Below, in pieces: positions 15,786 to 24,366 of a DNA stretch of 48,353 nt. This DNA is from JBAXTZ01 sp041666525. Its GTDB lineage: Bacteria; Bacillota; Negativicutes; JBAXTZ01. The stretch lies in the NCBI GenBank assembly GCA_041666525.1, contig JBAYGT010000016.1, forward strand, positions 1-48,353, written 5' to 3'. Each line of letters begins with the position of its first letter. Within the stretch, counting starts at the first letter, position 1. Made by a program: the position numbers and the translations under genes. Under the pieces are notes generated by a model. The model worked only from the letters and a program-made list of their open reading frames with translations. It did not search any database and had not been told where the DNA came from.

Positions 15786-15811
15786 AAAAAAATTCGCGCG
15801 GTTAACCGCGC
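15786..15811 (-). terminator. Terminator or attenuator between regulator and DUF362 gene
   Basis: GCGCGGTTAACCGCGC is a perfect 16-base palindrome (15796-15811). On the minus strand it is followed by GAA and a run of seven T that reaches the DUF362 ribosome site (GGAG). It may partly stop transcription from the small gene upstream, or mask translation of the next one. Confidence 0.6.
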
Positions 15812-15846
15812 AAAATTGTTATTTATGAAATATCGCCGGACTCTGT

Positions 15847-16104
15847 CTAAAACTCCATCACCATATATTTCATTTTTACTCCATGGATCCGATTTAGCTC
15901 GGTCTCCATAACCGTAGTGTCGAAATCGCCAAACATCTGCAACAATATCATGCCGGTGTCAGCGCAATAATTGTCCGATACATCGTGCAAGCCAAGCCGG
16001 GTTCGGATGTTGCAACCATATTTGGTCAACACTTCCTGAACAGCCGTCGACGTTTCGCGGCGATTTGATTGCAATATTGCAACAATGGTCGTAGATTGCT
16101 CCAT
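15847..16104 (-). CDS. TM1266-like iron-only hydrogenase system regulator
   Basis: The 85-residue protein has an ACT/NikR-C-like fold pattern (TTIVAILQSNRRETSTAVQE ... YGCNIRTRLGLHD ... ADTGMILLQMFGD). It resembles the small TM1266 family, proposed to regulate [FeFe]-hydrogenase maturation. The start is set at ATG 16104, preceded by GGAGGT. The longer frame starts with a TTG that overlaps this site. No hyd genes are in the window. The downstream DUF362/ferredoxin gene is its only plausible partner here. Confidence 0.8.
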   Translation of the reverse strand: MEQSTTIVAILQSNRRETSTAVQEVLTKYGCNIRTRLGLHDVSDNYCADTGMILLQMFGDFDTTVMETELNRIHGVKMKYMVMEF

Positions 16105-16239
16105 AACTACCTCCAAAAATATTCTTTAACTATTTTATCAATTTTTTACGTTGCAAACAAGGATTTTCAGGTTTTGTATTGAATATATATTGATGCAGTG
16201 ATTTTTACCATATCTAAAAAATTAATTTTGAGGTGAATT

Positions 16240-17775
16240 ATGCAATCAATTTATCAACAAGTGTTAGCACAGCATCGCGGCAAGCTGTTTTCCAACCTTT
16301 ATCCGGCGCAGCTGGTCGAAGAAGCGCTCCGGCGTAACGAAGCAACACTAAGCGCTACCGGTGCACTGCGCGTTTCCACCGGCAAATATACCGGCCGTTC
16401 CCCCAACGACAAATTCGTAGTCGCTTACCCGCAACTCGAAGCTGAAATTTGGTGGGAAAATAATAAGCGCATTACCCCGGAAAAATTCGATAAACTTTAT
16501 CAAAAAGCGCTTAACCATTTAACAGAAAAAGATTTGTTCGTTTTTGAAGGCTTTGGCGGCGCGGATATTAACAATCGCTTTGCTATGCGCGTCATCACAG
16601 AATTTGCCTGGCAAAATTTATTTATCCATCAATTACTGATTCGTCAATACGACACCGGCTGGGAATTCCCCGCTGACGCCGATTTTACCATTATCGATTT
16701 GCCAACGCTTAAAGCCGACCCGGAAATCGACGGCACCAATTCTGAAGCCTTTATTCTCGTCAATTTTGAAAAGAAAATTGTGTTAATCGGTGGCACCCAC
16801 TACGCCGGCGAAATCAAAAAATCCGTCTTTACAATCATGAATTATTATTTACCGAAACGCAATATCCTGTCGATGCACTGCGCGGCCAATAAGAACCACC
16901 ATAACGAAACATCGTTATTTTTTGGTTTATCCGGCACCGGTAAAACGACATTGTCGGCTGACCCCGAATTAATCTTGCTGGGCGATGATGAACACGGCTG
17001 GACGGATGACGGAGTGTTCAATATCGAAGGCGGCTGTTACGCAAAATGTATAAATCTGTCCCAAGAAAATGAGCCGCAAATTTGGGATGCGGTAAAATTT
17101 GGCGCCGTGCTGGAAAATGTTGTACTCAACGAAAACACCCGTGTTCCGGATTACGCAGACGAGTCGTTGACTGAAAACACCCGCGCCGGTTACCCGGTCA
17201 GCTATATTCCCAATTGCGTCTATCCCGGCATTGGCGGCCATCCGAAAACGATAATATTTTTGACCGCTGACGCTTTTGGTGTATTGCCGCCGATTTCAAA
17301 ATTAACTCCTGAACAAGCAATGTATTACTTCCTGTCCGGCTTTACCAGCAAACTTGCCGGCACCGAACGCGGCATTACCGAACCGCAAGCTACATTCTCT
17401 TCCTGCTTCGGTCAACCATTTTTGCCGCTGCGTCCGCAAGTCTACGCTGAATTATTGCGCGACAAGATTACTCAGCATGGCGCAACTGTTTATCTGGTTA
17501 ATACCGGCTGGCAAGGCGGACAATACGGTGTTGGAAAACGCATTTCAATCAAAATTACCCGCGCGCTGGTCGAGGCTGCTGTGAATGGCGAGCTGGCAAC
17601 TGTTGATTATGTTGAGCATCCGATATTCGGGTTGATGATGCCAACCAGCTGTCCGATGGTTCCGGCAAGTGCCTTAAATCCGCGCAACTCTTGGACAGAT
17701 AAGGCTGAATATGACAGAATGGCCGAAAAACTGCAAAAAATGTTTGACGAAAACTACACCAAGCGCTTTGCCTGA
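16240..17775 (+). CDS. pckA: Phosphoenolpyruvate carboxykinase (ATP)
   Basis: The 511-residue product interconverts oxaloacetate and PEP with ATP/ADP. The P-loop GLSGTGKT is at 229-236, followed by TLSADP with the metal-binding Asp. GRSPNDKF near residue 50 binds substrate, and IGGTHYAGEIKKS near 185 carries the catalytic Lys. GAGGTG is ahead of the ATG. In anaerobic Firmicutes this enzyme often works towards oxaloacetate during succinate or propionate fermentation, but the direction cannot be read from the sequence. nadE starts 2 bases after its stop. Confidence 0.96.
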   Translation: MQSIYQQVLAQHRGKLFSNLYPAQLVEEALRRNEATLSATGALRVSTGKYTGRSPNDKFVVAYPQLEAEIWWENNKRITPEKFDKLYQKALNHLTEKDLFVFEGFGGADINNRFAMRVITEFAWQNLFIHQLLIRQYDTGWEFPADADFTIIDLPTLKADPEIDGTNSEAFILVNFEKKIVLIGGTHYAGEIKKSVFTIMNYYLPKRNILSMHCAANKNHHNETSLFFGLSGTGKTTLSADPELILLGDDEHGWTDDGVFNIEGGCYAKCINLSQENEPQIWDAVKFGAVLENVVLNENTRVPDYADESLTENTRAGYPVSYIPNCVYPGIGGHPKTIIFLTADAFGVLPPISKLTPEQAMYYFLSGFTSKLAGTERGITEPQATFSSCFGQPFLPLRPQVYAELLRDKITQHGATVYLVNTGWQGGQYGVGKRISIKITRALVEAAVNGELATVDYVEHPIFGLMMPTSCPMVPASALNPRNSWTDKAEYDRMAEKLQKMFDENYTKRFA

Positions 17776-17777
17776 TT

Positions 17778-19667
17778 ATGAAAATAACTATCGCGCAAAT
17801 GAAAGTCGTTCCCGGACGGCCGGATTTGAACTTCACCCGGATGTCCGAGATTATTGTTCAGGCAAAAGCTGAGCATTCCGAGTTGCTGATTTTTCCGGAA
17901 ATGGCTATTCCTGGTTACTTAATCGGCGATCTCTGGGAGCAGGACGCTTATTTACGCGAATGCGAGCACTATGGCCAGCAGATTGTCGCCCAATCAGCTA
18001 ACTTGTGTATCATCTTCGGCAACGTGGCCATCGACTGGAATAAAATCGGTGACGATGGCCGCGCGCGTAAATATAACGCCTGTTTTGTCGCCAATAACGG
18101 CGAATTATGCGGTACTGATAATTTCCCCTATCCGTACCGCATAAAATCATTGTTACCCAATTACCGCGAATTTGAAGAAACCCGCCATTTCTACTGCACC
18201 AGAAAATTAGCAATCGAAACCGGCGTTCAGCCAGACGAACTGATAAAACCCGTTAACATTGACATCAATGGCCGTGCTTATTCACTTGGGCTGATTATTT
18301 GTGAGGACGGCTGGGATGAAAACTATTCGCTCAAACCGGTTGATTTGTTGTGTGCAAACCAAAATATTGATTTTGTCATTAATATTTCCTGTTCACCGTA
18401 CACTTACGGCAAAAACGATAAACGGCACCGGATTTTTTCCGAGCATGCCGCGAAACACCAGTTGCCGTTAATATATCTTAACGCTTGCGGCATCCAAAAC
18501 AACGGCAAAACCCTTTATACTTTTGACGGTTCATCTGCCATATATGACGCTAAAGGTATTTTGTGTTATTCTGCTGAAAAATATGCAGATTCCGTTTTCA
18601 CCATTGACAGCAATGATTTTTCCAAGCTCCCGCATGTTGAGTATTCACCGGATAAAATCGACGATATCTACGCCGCAATTAAGTATGGCGCAAGCGAATT
18701 TCTCCACTCAATCGGTATGAACCGTGTAGTAATCGGCGCATCCGGCGGCATCGATTCAGCCGTGTCTGCGGCGCTGTACGTTGATGTCCTCGGCGCTGAC
18801 AATGTTTTGCTGGTAAATATGCCCACCCGATTTAACAGTCAAACAACAAAAACGCTTGCCCGTGAGCTCGCCGTAGCGCTAGGCTGCAATTATGCAGCCA
18901 TTTCTGTGCAAGACTCAGCCGAACACACTATGAAGCAACTGGAAACAGCCATTTTCGAGCAGCTTGGCAACAATTCCAGCTTTTCCGTAACTCCTAATTT
19001 GTTGGTTTACGAAAACATTCAAGCCCGTGACCGTTCGTCGCGAATTCTTGCCGCGGTTGCCGCTTCCTGGAATGCCGGATTTACCTGTAATGCCAATAAG
19101 GCTGAAACAACTGTTGGCTACTCTACACTTTATGGCGACCATGCCGGATTTCTGGCAGCGCTCGCCGATCTGTGGAAACATCAAATTTACGCACTTGCCG
19201 AATATATCAACGGGCAGGTTTTCCGACGCGAAGTAGTGCCGCGCGGGTCAATCGACATTGTTCCGAGCGCCGAACTATCTACTGCGCAAAACGTTGACGA
19301 AGGCAAGGGCGATCCAATCGTATATCCTTATCACGATTATCTTTTTAAGTCGTTTGTTGAAAACTGGAACCGCACCACCCCGGAAGATATCCTAAACTGG
19401 TATCACGACGGTGTTCTCGAAAACGAGCTTGGTTGCCAACCCGGTATTGTTGCAACACTTTTCCCGACCGCAGCCGACTTCATCTGTGATTTGGAACGCT
19501 GGTGGAAACAATTTTCCGGAATGGGGCTGGCAAAGCGCATCCAAGCGCCACCGATCATCGCAATCAGCCGCCGGGCCTACGGCTTCGATTTACGTGAATC
19601 TCAGTGCGGAATCTATTACACGCAAAAGTATTTGCAGTTAAAAAACTCACTGTTGAAAAACTCATAA
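17778..19667 (+). CDS. nadE: Glutamine-dependent NAD+ synthetase
   Basis: This 629-residue two-domain enzyme makes NAD+ from nicotinic acid adenine dinucleotide, ATP and glutamine. The N-terminal nitrilase-type glutaminase domain has the triad E41, K123 and C175 (ICEDGWD). The C-terminal synthetase has the ATP pyrophosphatase loop SGGIDS at 322-327. Its length is normal for the two-domain form. It lies 2 bases after pckA and is surely co-transcribed. The strong hairpin just past its stop ends the operon. Confidence 0.95.
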   Translation: MKITIAQMKVVPGRPDLNFTRMSEIIVQAKAEHSELLIFPEMAIPGYLIGDLWEQDAYLRECEHYGQQIVAQSANLCIIFGNVAIDWNKIGDDGRARKYNACFVANNGELCGTDNFPYPYRIKSLLPNYREFEETRHFYCTRKLAIETGVQPDELIKPVNIDINGRAYSLGLIICEDGWDENYSLKPVDLLCANQNIDFVINISCSPYTYGKNDKRHRIFSEHAAKHQLPLIYLNACGIQNNGKTLYTFDGSSAIYDAKGILCYSAEKYADSVFTIDSNDFSKLPHVEYSPDKIDDIYAAIKYGASEFLHSIGMNRVVIGASGGIDSAVSAALYVDVLGADNVLLVNMPTRFNSQTTKTLARELAVALGCNYAAISVQDSAEHTMKQLETAIFEQLGNNSSFSVTPNLLVYENIQARDRSSRILAAVAASWNAGFTCNANKAETTVGYSTLYGDHAGFLAALADLWKHQIYALAEYINGQVFRREVVPRGSIDIVPSAELSTAQNVDEGKGDPIVYPYHDYLFKSFVENWNRTTPEDILNWYHDGVLENELGCQPGIVATLFPTAADFICDLERWWKQFSGMGLAKRIQAPPIIAISRRAYGFDLRESQCGIYYTQKYLQLKNSLLKNS

Positions 19668-19672
19668 CAATG

Positions 19673-19728
19673 CACAAAACCGCTTGTGAAAATAATTTTC
19701 ACAAGCGGTTTTGTGGTTATTTTTTTTC
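19673..19728 (+). terminator. Strong terminator of pckA-nadE
   Basis: Perfect 20-base arms at 19673-19692 and 19696-19715 enclose a 3-base loop, followed by GTTATTTTTTTT on the plus strand. Its T-run overlaps the 3' end of the convergent RTX gene, whose stop is at 19717. Confidence 0.92.
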
Positions 19729-22700
19729 AGTCCAAAACTGATTGAGCACCGTCTGCGTCTCGTTAGGTGCGGAATTTATCAACTCGTTCCAGGACATGCC
19801 CTTTTCCGCCTGTAACTGCGCCATTGTCTGAATAAGACTGTTTACCTGCGCCGCCAGTAATTGCCTGCCATTACCGGACTGGATGGTTTCAACTTTATTG
19901 CTGTCGTTTTTATACCAATCCTTGACCGTTACCTGATCGGTTGCACCCGACGTCGACAATACCAAATCGTCATTAAGCCTGTTCATCATCAATTGTAAAT
20001 CAGTCGCTCCGAACGCCGCCGTGTCGTTGCCGTCGGTATCCGAAATAACGTCTTGTCCGTCGCCGACAGTGAACCGGTAAACGTCATTTCCTGCTCCGCC
20101 GGAAAGCGTGTCATTACCTTTACCACCAATCAGTAAATCGTTGCCAATACCGGCAAGATTATCCGCACCGTCGGTTCCGGTAACGAGGTTGAGATAATTT
20201 GCGGCGATATAGGCTTTGTCTAATTGACTGCCGTCGGCAAATATTAGACGTTCGATCTGCGAACCCGTATCAACAAAGTGTCTTTTGACCGTTATGCTGT
20301 CTTCGGTACCTTTGATTGTGATCAGCAAATCGCCGTTAGATTGCCGCACAAACTCCAAATCAGTTTTCGCTATCCCGGCTCCGAACTGGATTATGTCGTT
20401 GTCTTCGCCCTGATAAAACGTGTAGATCTCGTTTATTTCGTCTTTGCCGTCGCCGCGGTCGAAAACATATGTGTCCCGCCCATAACCGCCATATAGTTTG
20501 TCATTGCCTTTGCCTCCAATTAGTGTGTCACCGGCCACCATGCTATTGGCGTACACTTCTTCCTCGCCAAACAACGTGTCATCGCCGTCGCCGCCATATA
20601 GAGTGTCTGCAAAACCATTACCTTCTATTATGTCGTTTCCTGCGCCACCCTCAATATAATCACAGCCCATTCCACCGGCTATCCGGTCGTTGCCTTCGCC
20701 TCCGTACAACACGTCGTTCCCGTTAAGTCCCTGAATAATATCGTCACCCGCATTTCCGCGAATAATGTCATCTACGTTATCATAGCCTATAAGATTATCG
20801 TCGGTCAACGTTCCATTCAATGACCGTCCGTACAAATACAATTCATCCTTCTCGATACTGCTTCCATCAAAAAACACTATCCGCTCGACTCGCGCCTCAA
20901 TATTTTGTGCATAACTTTTCACCGTGATCTGGTCTTCCGTTCCCTTGATCGTAATCAGTAAATCGCCATTAGCTTGTCGGTCGATTTCCAAATCAGTTTT
21001 CGCTATCCCGGCTCCGAACTGGATTATGTCGTTGTCTTCGCCCTGATAAACCGTATAGATTTCGTTTATTTCGTCTTTGCCGTCGCCGCGGTCGAAAACA
21101 TATGTGTCCCGCCCATAACCGCCATATAGTTTGTCTGCAAAACCATTACCTTCTATTATGTCGTTTCCTGCGCCACCTTCAATATAATCACAGCCCATTC
21201 CACCGGCTATCCGATCATCGCCAGCTAATCCATAAATCTTATCGTTACCACTGGTACCAGTCAAAACATCGGCATCAGCGCCGCCAACAATAGATTCTCT
21301 TGAAGAAAACAATAGTAACGTCTTCTGATATTCAGTGCCCTTTGCAGAATAATTGTTATAGAAATCCAAATACTTCTGGTAATCAGCATTTGTTGCATCG
21401 GCATAACCATACGCCTTAACTACGCGCCAGTAGTTGCCGAGCAGTTCCAGCCCTGCATCTTTGTCGATTGCGATTATTCCGTCTAGCATCTGTTTGGCGT
21501 AGTCGAGGTTGTAGCCGGTAGTTTTGCCGCTGGCGTCAACTATCGGCTGGATGATGAATTGTAATGCGGTGGACTTAATCAGCAATTCACAATACAGCTC
21601 ATCGCTTAACTTATTAAAAATCTCTTTCAGAATCGGTGCTTGCGCATGTGCAGGATTTGCTCCGTGATTGCCCATATAGGCTTCACCAAACAAATTCTCC
21701 AGCGCCACAAGTTGGCGGGCATCCATTTGTCCGCCGCGACTCGCCGGATCAACCTTGTCGGTTCCGCACCATTTCAACATAATCTTTTCCGCCAGCTGCT
21801 CGCGCTCGGTTTTCCCGGTAGCATTAGTAAAACTTATCACCAGCGCTTTCAATTCGCCGCTCGCATCGCGAACAATCGCCTGCTGCAGCGAATGTACATT
21901 CCCCCAGCCGCGAATGTCCGGCAACGCCTTAACATCATCCGGCACCGGCAGAAGCTCGGTTTCTTTGCTGTCCACCGCATCGCGCGACAGCCCGTATTCA
22001 TTCAGCGCGCTAGTCGCGCCATTTTCCCAGACAAACGTCCCCTGCTTACGCAGAGCCTCTCCGGTTGCATTAACAACATTGTTCCCGGCAGTATTGCCTA
22101 AGTTTAGTTGCTTGATTCCTAATTCAGATAAGGTTTTCAGTTCGCCGTCATCGGTAATCCCATCACCATCGGCATCAACCCAGACTTTTAGTTTGGAATA
22201 AATCTCATCGTTGGCATCAATTTTTCCATCTTTGTTTATATCATAATCCGCTAAAGCGTCAAATCCGTCTTTTGCAAACGTGCCGTCTTTCTTTCGCATC
22301 GCGTCGCCAAATAATTCGCTGCCGTTATTTATTTTTCCGTCGTCATTCTTGTCCAGCGCCAGCAAACCGTCGCCTTTGCCAATCCATGTCGCCCGTTCGG
22401 CAAACCCGTCGGTTCCCAAATCAAAATATGCGCTGTTTTTTGTGAAACTGATCCCATTGCCATCTAAGTCGAGTGCCAACGGATCAGGAATCCATCTCGA
22501 GCCTTCCCAATGACCTTTTTGACCGCCGGGACCAGGACCGTTGCCACCGCCACCGTTCGTATCATCTTTTTTACACAGCACATCAATAATTGCACCGAGC
22601 CCCAGTCCAATTGCTAGCTTGACTACACCGGGAAGTTTATTACCGAAAATATCAAGAAATTTACCAACAGCAACCTCTTTCGCAGTTCCATACGCCGTTG

Positions 22701-22923
22701 AACCAAAATCCAGTTCGCCATCAATAACAAGCCCCACTACTCCGCAAATCAACGGAACGCCAAACCCTATCATAAGACCTACGGTTAATCCCGGACAAAG
22801 AAGCATTATTCCCGCAGCAAACGATCCCAAAAGGATATCTAACATTATTGTCGCAGCAGTACCGGGCGAAACTTTACCGTCCAGTTCTGGCGCATTCATC
22901 ACCCTTACATTTTGCTCACTCAT
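19717..22923 (-). CDS. RTX calcium-binding repeat protein with N-terminal hydrophobic domain
   Basis: The product has 1068 residues. Residues ~24-66 and ~94-115 are strongly hydrophobic and Gly-rich (LLGSFAAGIMLLCPGLTVGL; VVKLAIGLGLGAIIDVL). A Gly/Pro linker follows. Then comes the DPLALDLDGNGISF block found in FrpC/bacteriocin-like RTX proteins, with several DxDxDG-type calcium loops (LDKNDDGKINNGSELFGD, DYDINKDGKIDAND, DADGDGITDDGE). Residues ~570-1000 hold GGxGxDxxx nonapeptide repeats in two blocks. The middle (~330-560) is helical and unassigned. There is no N-terminal signal peptide, in keeping with type I secretion by a C-terminal signal. A polytopic membrane gene lies 18 bases upstream. 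Toxin, bacteriocin and adhesin roles are all possible. Confidence 0.88.
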   Translation of the reverse strand: MSEQNVRVMNAPELDGKVSPGTAATIMLDILLGSFAAGIMLLCPGLTVGLMIGFGVPLICGVVGLVIDGELDFGSTAYGTAKEVAVGKFLDIFGNKLPGVVKLAIGLGLGAIIDVLCKKDDTNGGGGNGPGPGGQKGHWEGSRWIPDPLALDLDGNGISFTKNSAYFDLGTDGFAERATWIGKGDGLLALDKNDDGKINNGSELFGDAMRKKDGTFAKDGFDALADYDINKDGKIDANDEIYSKLKVWVDADGDGITDDGELKTLSELGIKQLNLGNTAGNNVVNATGEALRKQGTFVWENGATSALNEYGLSRDAVDSKETELLPVPDDVKALPDIRGWGNVHSLQQAIVRDASGELKALVISFTNATGKTEREQLAEKIMLKWCGTDKVDPASRGGQMDARQLVALENLFGEAYMGNHGANPAHAQAPILKEIFNKLSDELYCELLIKSTALQFIIQPIVDASGKTTGYNLDYAKQMLDGIIAIDKDAGLELLGNYWRVVKAYGYADATNADYQKYLDFYNNYSAKGTEYQKTLLLFSSRESIVGGADADVLTGTSGNDKIYGLAGDDRIAGGMGCDYIEGGAGNDIIEGNGFADKLYGGYGRDTYVFDRGDGKDEINEIYTVYQGEDNDIIQFGAGIAKTDLEIDRQANGDLLITIKGTEDQITVKSYAQNIEARVERIVFFDGSSIEKDELYLYGRSLNGTLTDDNLIGYDNVDDIIRGNAGDDIIQGLNGNDVLYGGEGNDRIAGGMGCDYIEGGAGNDIIEGNGFADTLYGGDGDDTLFGEEEVYANSMVAGDTLIGGKGNDKLYGGYGRDTYVFDRGDGKDEINEIYTFYQGEDNDIIQFGAGIAKTDLEFVRQSNGDLLITIKGTEDSITVKRHFVDTGSQIERLIFADGSQLDKAYIAANYLNLVTGTDGADNLAGIGNDLLIGGKGNDTLSGGAGNDVYRFTVGDGQDVISDTDGNDTAAFGATDLQLMMNRLNDDLVLSTSGATDQVTVKDWYKNDSNKVETIQSGNGRQLLAAQVNSLIQTMAQLQAEKGMSWNELINSAPNETQTVLNQFWTEKK
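20357..20502 (-). repeat. Intragenic near-identical repeat in the RTX gene, copy B
   Basis: These 146 bases are nearly identical to 20990-21135, exactly 633 bases (211 codons) away. They encode the block from NDIIQFGAGIAKTDLE back through KLYGGYGRDTYVFDRGDGKD. It reflects duplication of a whole RTX module. Confidence 0.85.
20990..21135 (-). repeat. Intragenic near-identical repeat in the RTX gene, copy A
   Basis: This is the partner of 20357-20502, with only a few silent or conservative differences. A second duplicated block lies next to it (about 21133-21215 matched by about 20606-20690), encoding GGMGCDYIEGGAGNDIIEGN, so the segments have also been shuffled. Confidence 0.85.
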
Positions 22924-22941
22924 ATTCCTGTACCTCTCAAA

Positions 22942-23847
22942 TTAATTTTTCAACAATATTGACATAACAAGGATAACAACATATAGACAGTCAAGTATTA
23001 CTGCCTGCGCAATACTTCTATATTTTCCGTAAAGCCAGAATATTCCTCCAGCCACTACCCAGTGAACCATCCAAATTATTCCCCAGAAAAACAGTAAATA
23101 TACACCGGCTGATAATGCAAGAATTATTTGCACTGCCCACATAAAAGTATACGCTTCCATCGTAACTGGCTCTAATTTTGTAGTAACAATCCCTGTTAGT
23201 CCATCAAAAGCGTAAGAAAACAAAAAAAAGCCTACAATTATCCGCAGGCAAACCATATATACAATTAATTCTAAGGCGACCACAATTTCGTTTCCAATTG
23301 AATCCGATACACCGGGTCCAGTATGTCGATTTAAATACCAACAAAGAATTGCAACAAGACATATGCAGCAACCAATTATTAAATTTAACCGCGTTGAGCC
23401 TTTAGCTTTTTGAAAATTCAGTTGTTCTCGTTTTATAAATGAATTGATATTTCTATGAATCCCATCTTTGATAACCCAGCCAATAATCACTCTGAGTGTT
23501 ACCACCGAACACAAAACAAATGATAGTACACAAAAAAAAGTGTCAAATGTTGTTCGCTGCGCTCCCGGCAACGGCAACCTCGATAACGCTAATTTCTCAT
23601 ACATCACTGCCGCGATGATAGAAATAAAATCACTAATATATATTCCGCCCACAAGCATTAATATTGTCAAAAATAATCTCCAAATAACACGCCGGACTTT
23701 CACCCTGCATGCGGCAAAATTTTCTTCCGACGCGTTTTCTTGCCCGCTCTTACCGATAACATACTGCATGAATAATTTTTTTCCTAAAAATAACCGTAAT
23801 AATGATACTTTATGCTCACCAATTGTTGATTTTGCTTCTTCATCCAT
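22942..23847 (-). CDS. Polytopic membrane protein encoded with the RTX gene
   Basis: The 301-residue product has about six or seven hydrophobic segments (for example LFLTILMLVGGIYISDFISI, LSFVLCSVVTLRVIIGWV, LNLIIGCCICLVAILCWYL, LVYLLFFWGIIW-type near 255, and VILDCLYVVILVMSILL at the end). The N terminus (MDEEAKSTIGEHKVSLLRLF) is soluble. There is no similarity to ABC, MFP or TolC secretion components. GGAGGT precedes the ATG, and an extended -10 promoter lies ~50 bases upstream. The RTX gene follows 18 bases after its stop. An immunity or membrane-partner role is an inference from position only. Confidence 0.7.
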   Translation of the reverse strand: MDEEAKSTIGEHKVSLLRLFLGKKLFMQYVIGKSGQENASEENFAACRVKVRRVIWRLFLTILMLVGGIYISDFISIIAAVMYEKLALSRLPLPGAQRTTFDTFFCVLSFVLCSVVTLRVIIGWVIKDGIHRNINSFIKREQLNFQKAKGSTRLNLIIGCCICLVAILCWYLNRHTGPGVSDSIGNEIVVALELIVYMVCLRIIVGFFLFSYAFDGLTGIVTTKLEPVTMEAYTFMWAVQIILALSAGVYLLFFWGIIWMVHWVVAGGIFWLYGKYRSIAQAVILDCLYVVILVMSILLKN

Positions 23848-23894
23848 TAGACAACCTCCGGATATTTTTTATTATCAGAAAATTTATTAGTCAA

Positions 23895-23903
23895 ATTATA
23901 CCA
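23895..23903 (-). promoter_or_regulatory. Extended -10 promoter of the membrane protein-RTX operon
   Basis: TGGTATAAT on the minus strand is an extended -10 element (TGn plus a perfect TATAAT). The -35 position has no good match. It lies between the dispersed repeat and the gene, so the RTX operon does not need transcription through the repeat. Confidence 0.5.
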
Positions 23904-23942
23904 TCATTTTCACTCCTTCCGAACATTTTCCCACCGTTTCAT

Positions 23943-24122
23943 AGTGCGCATTACGGCGAGCCACAATATTGTTCTTTGCGTAGCTCGCGATCAGCAAAGC
24001 GGCATGTCCGAGGACGTAGTCCGAGTTTGCCGTTTGCCGCGAGCAAGCATTAGAACAATTGGCGCAGCCGTACCGCGCTTGATTTTTTTGCTTCCTTTTT
24101 GTATCAAGACAAAAAGCAAGAC
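23943..24122 (-). repeat. Dispersed structured intergenic repeat, copy 2
   Basis: Inverted relative to copy 1 at 1-174, with the same ordered blocks and a covarying first hairpin. It sits right after the truncated HlyB-like start. That places the repeat at or next to a deletion breakpoint. Confidence 0.7.
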
Positions 24123-24152
24123 GCGATGAGAGGAAAAACCGTTCTCTGTTCG

Positions 24153-24233
24153 TTAAACGGCGATGCCATGGTATCCGGCGACCAGAATTAAGGCGGCAAG
24201 GCCGCTGTCAATTGGTTGTGGTTGTTCGTTCAT
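24153..24233 (-). pseudogene. Truncated N terminus of an HlyB-type type I secretion ABC transporter
   Basis: A 26-codon frame with ATG and AGGAG 10-11 bases ahead reads MNEQPQP-IDSGLAALILVAGYHGIAV and then stops. The IDSGLAALILVAGYHGIA part resembles the opening of RTX-toxin ABC transporters (CyaB/HlyB: DSGL-xCLV-xLARYHG-xAADP), whose first domain is a degenerate C39 peptidase. Everything beyond about residue 26 is missing, and the dispersed repeat begins about 30 bases later. An independent short peptide gene is possible but less likely. Confidence 0.55.
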
Positions 24234-24366
24234 GTATTTTCTTTCTCCTATGGATTTAAAACAAAAAAGCTCTGCCCAAAACAGCTCCCATTAACGCAAA
24301 ACAACGCCCGGCACAATGCCGCACGCTGCTTTTAATGAGCTCTGTCAAATGACGGAGCTTGTGTAT

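Noticed and set aside
20100..21300. Regular repeats in the RTX gene as a CRISPR array
   Set aside because: The periodicity is that of coding nonapeptides (27 bases) with drifting sequence and no unique spacers.
21640..22945. Long plus-strand open frames opposite the RTX gene
   Set aside because: They are antisense shadows caused by the codon bias of the minus-strand gene and lack ribosome sites and family matches.
24234..24366. Hairpins near the HlyB-like stump as a regulatory RNA
   Set aside because: One 10-base stem (24338-24359) and a short GGCA/TGCC stem are present, but no T-run, promoter or conserved context supports an RNA gene.
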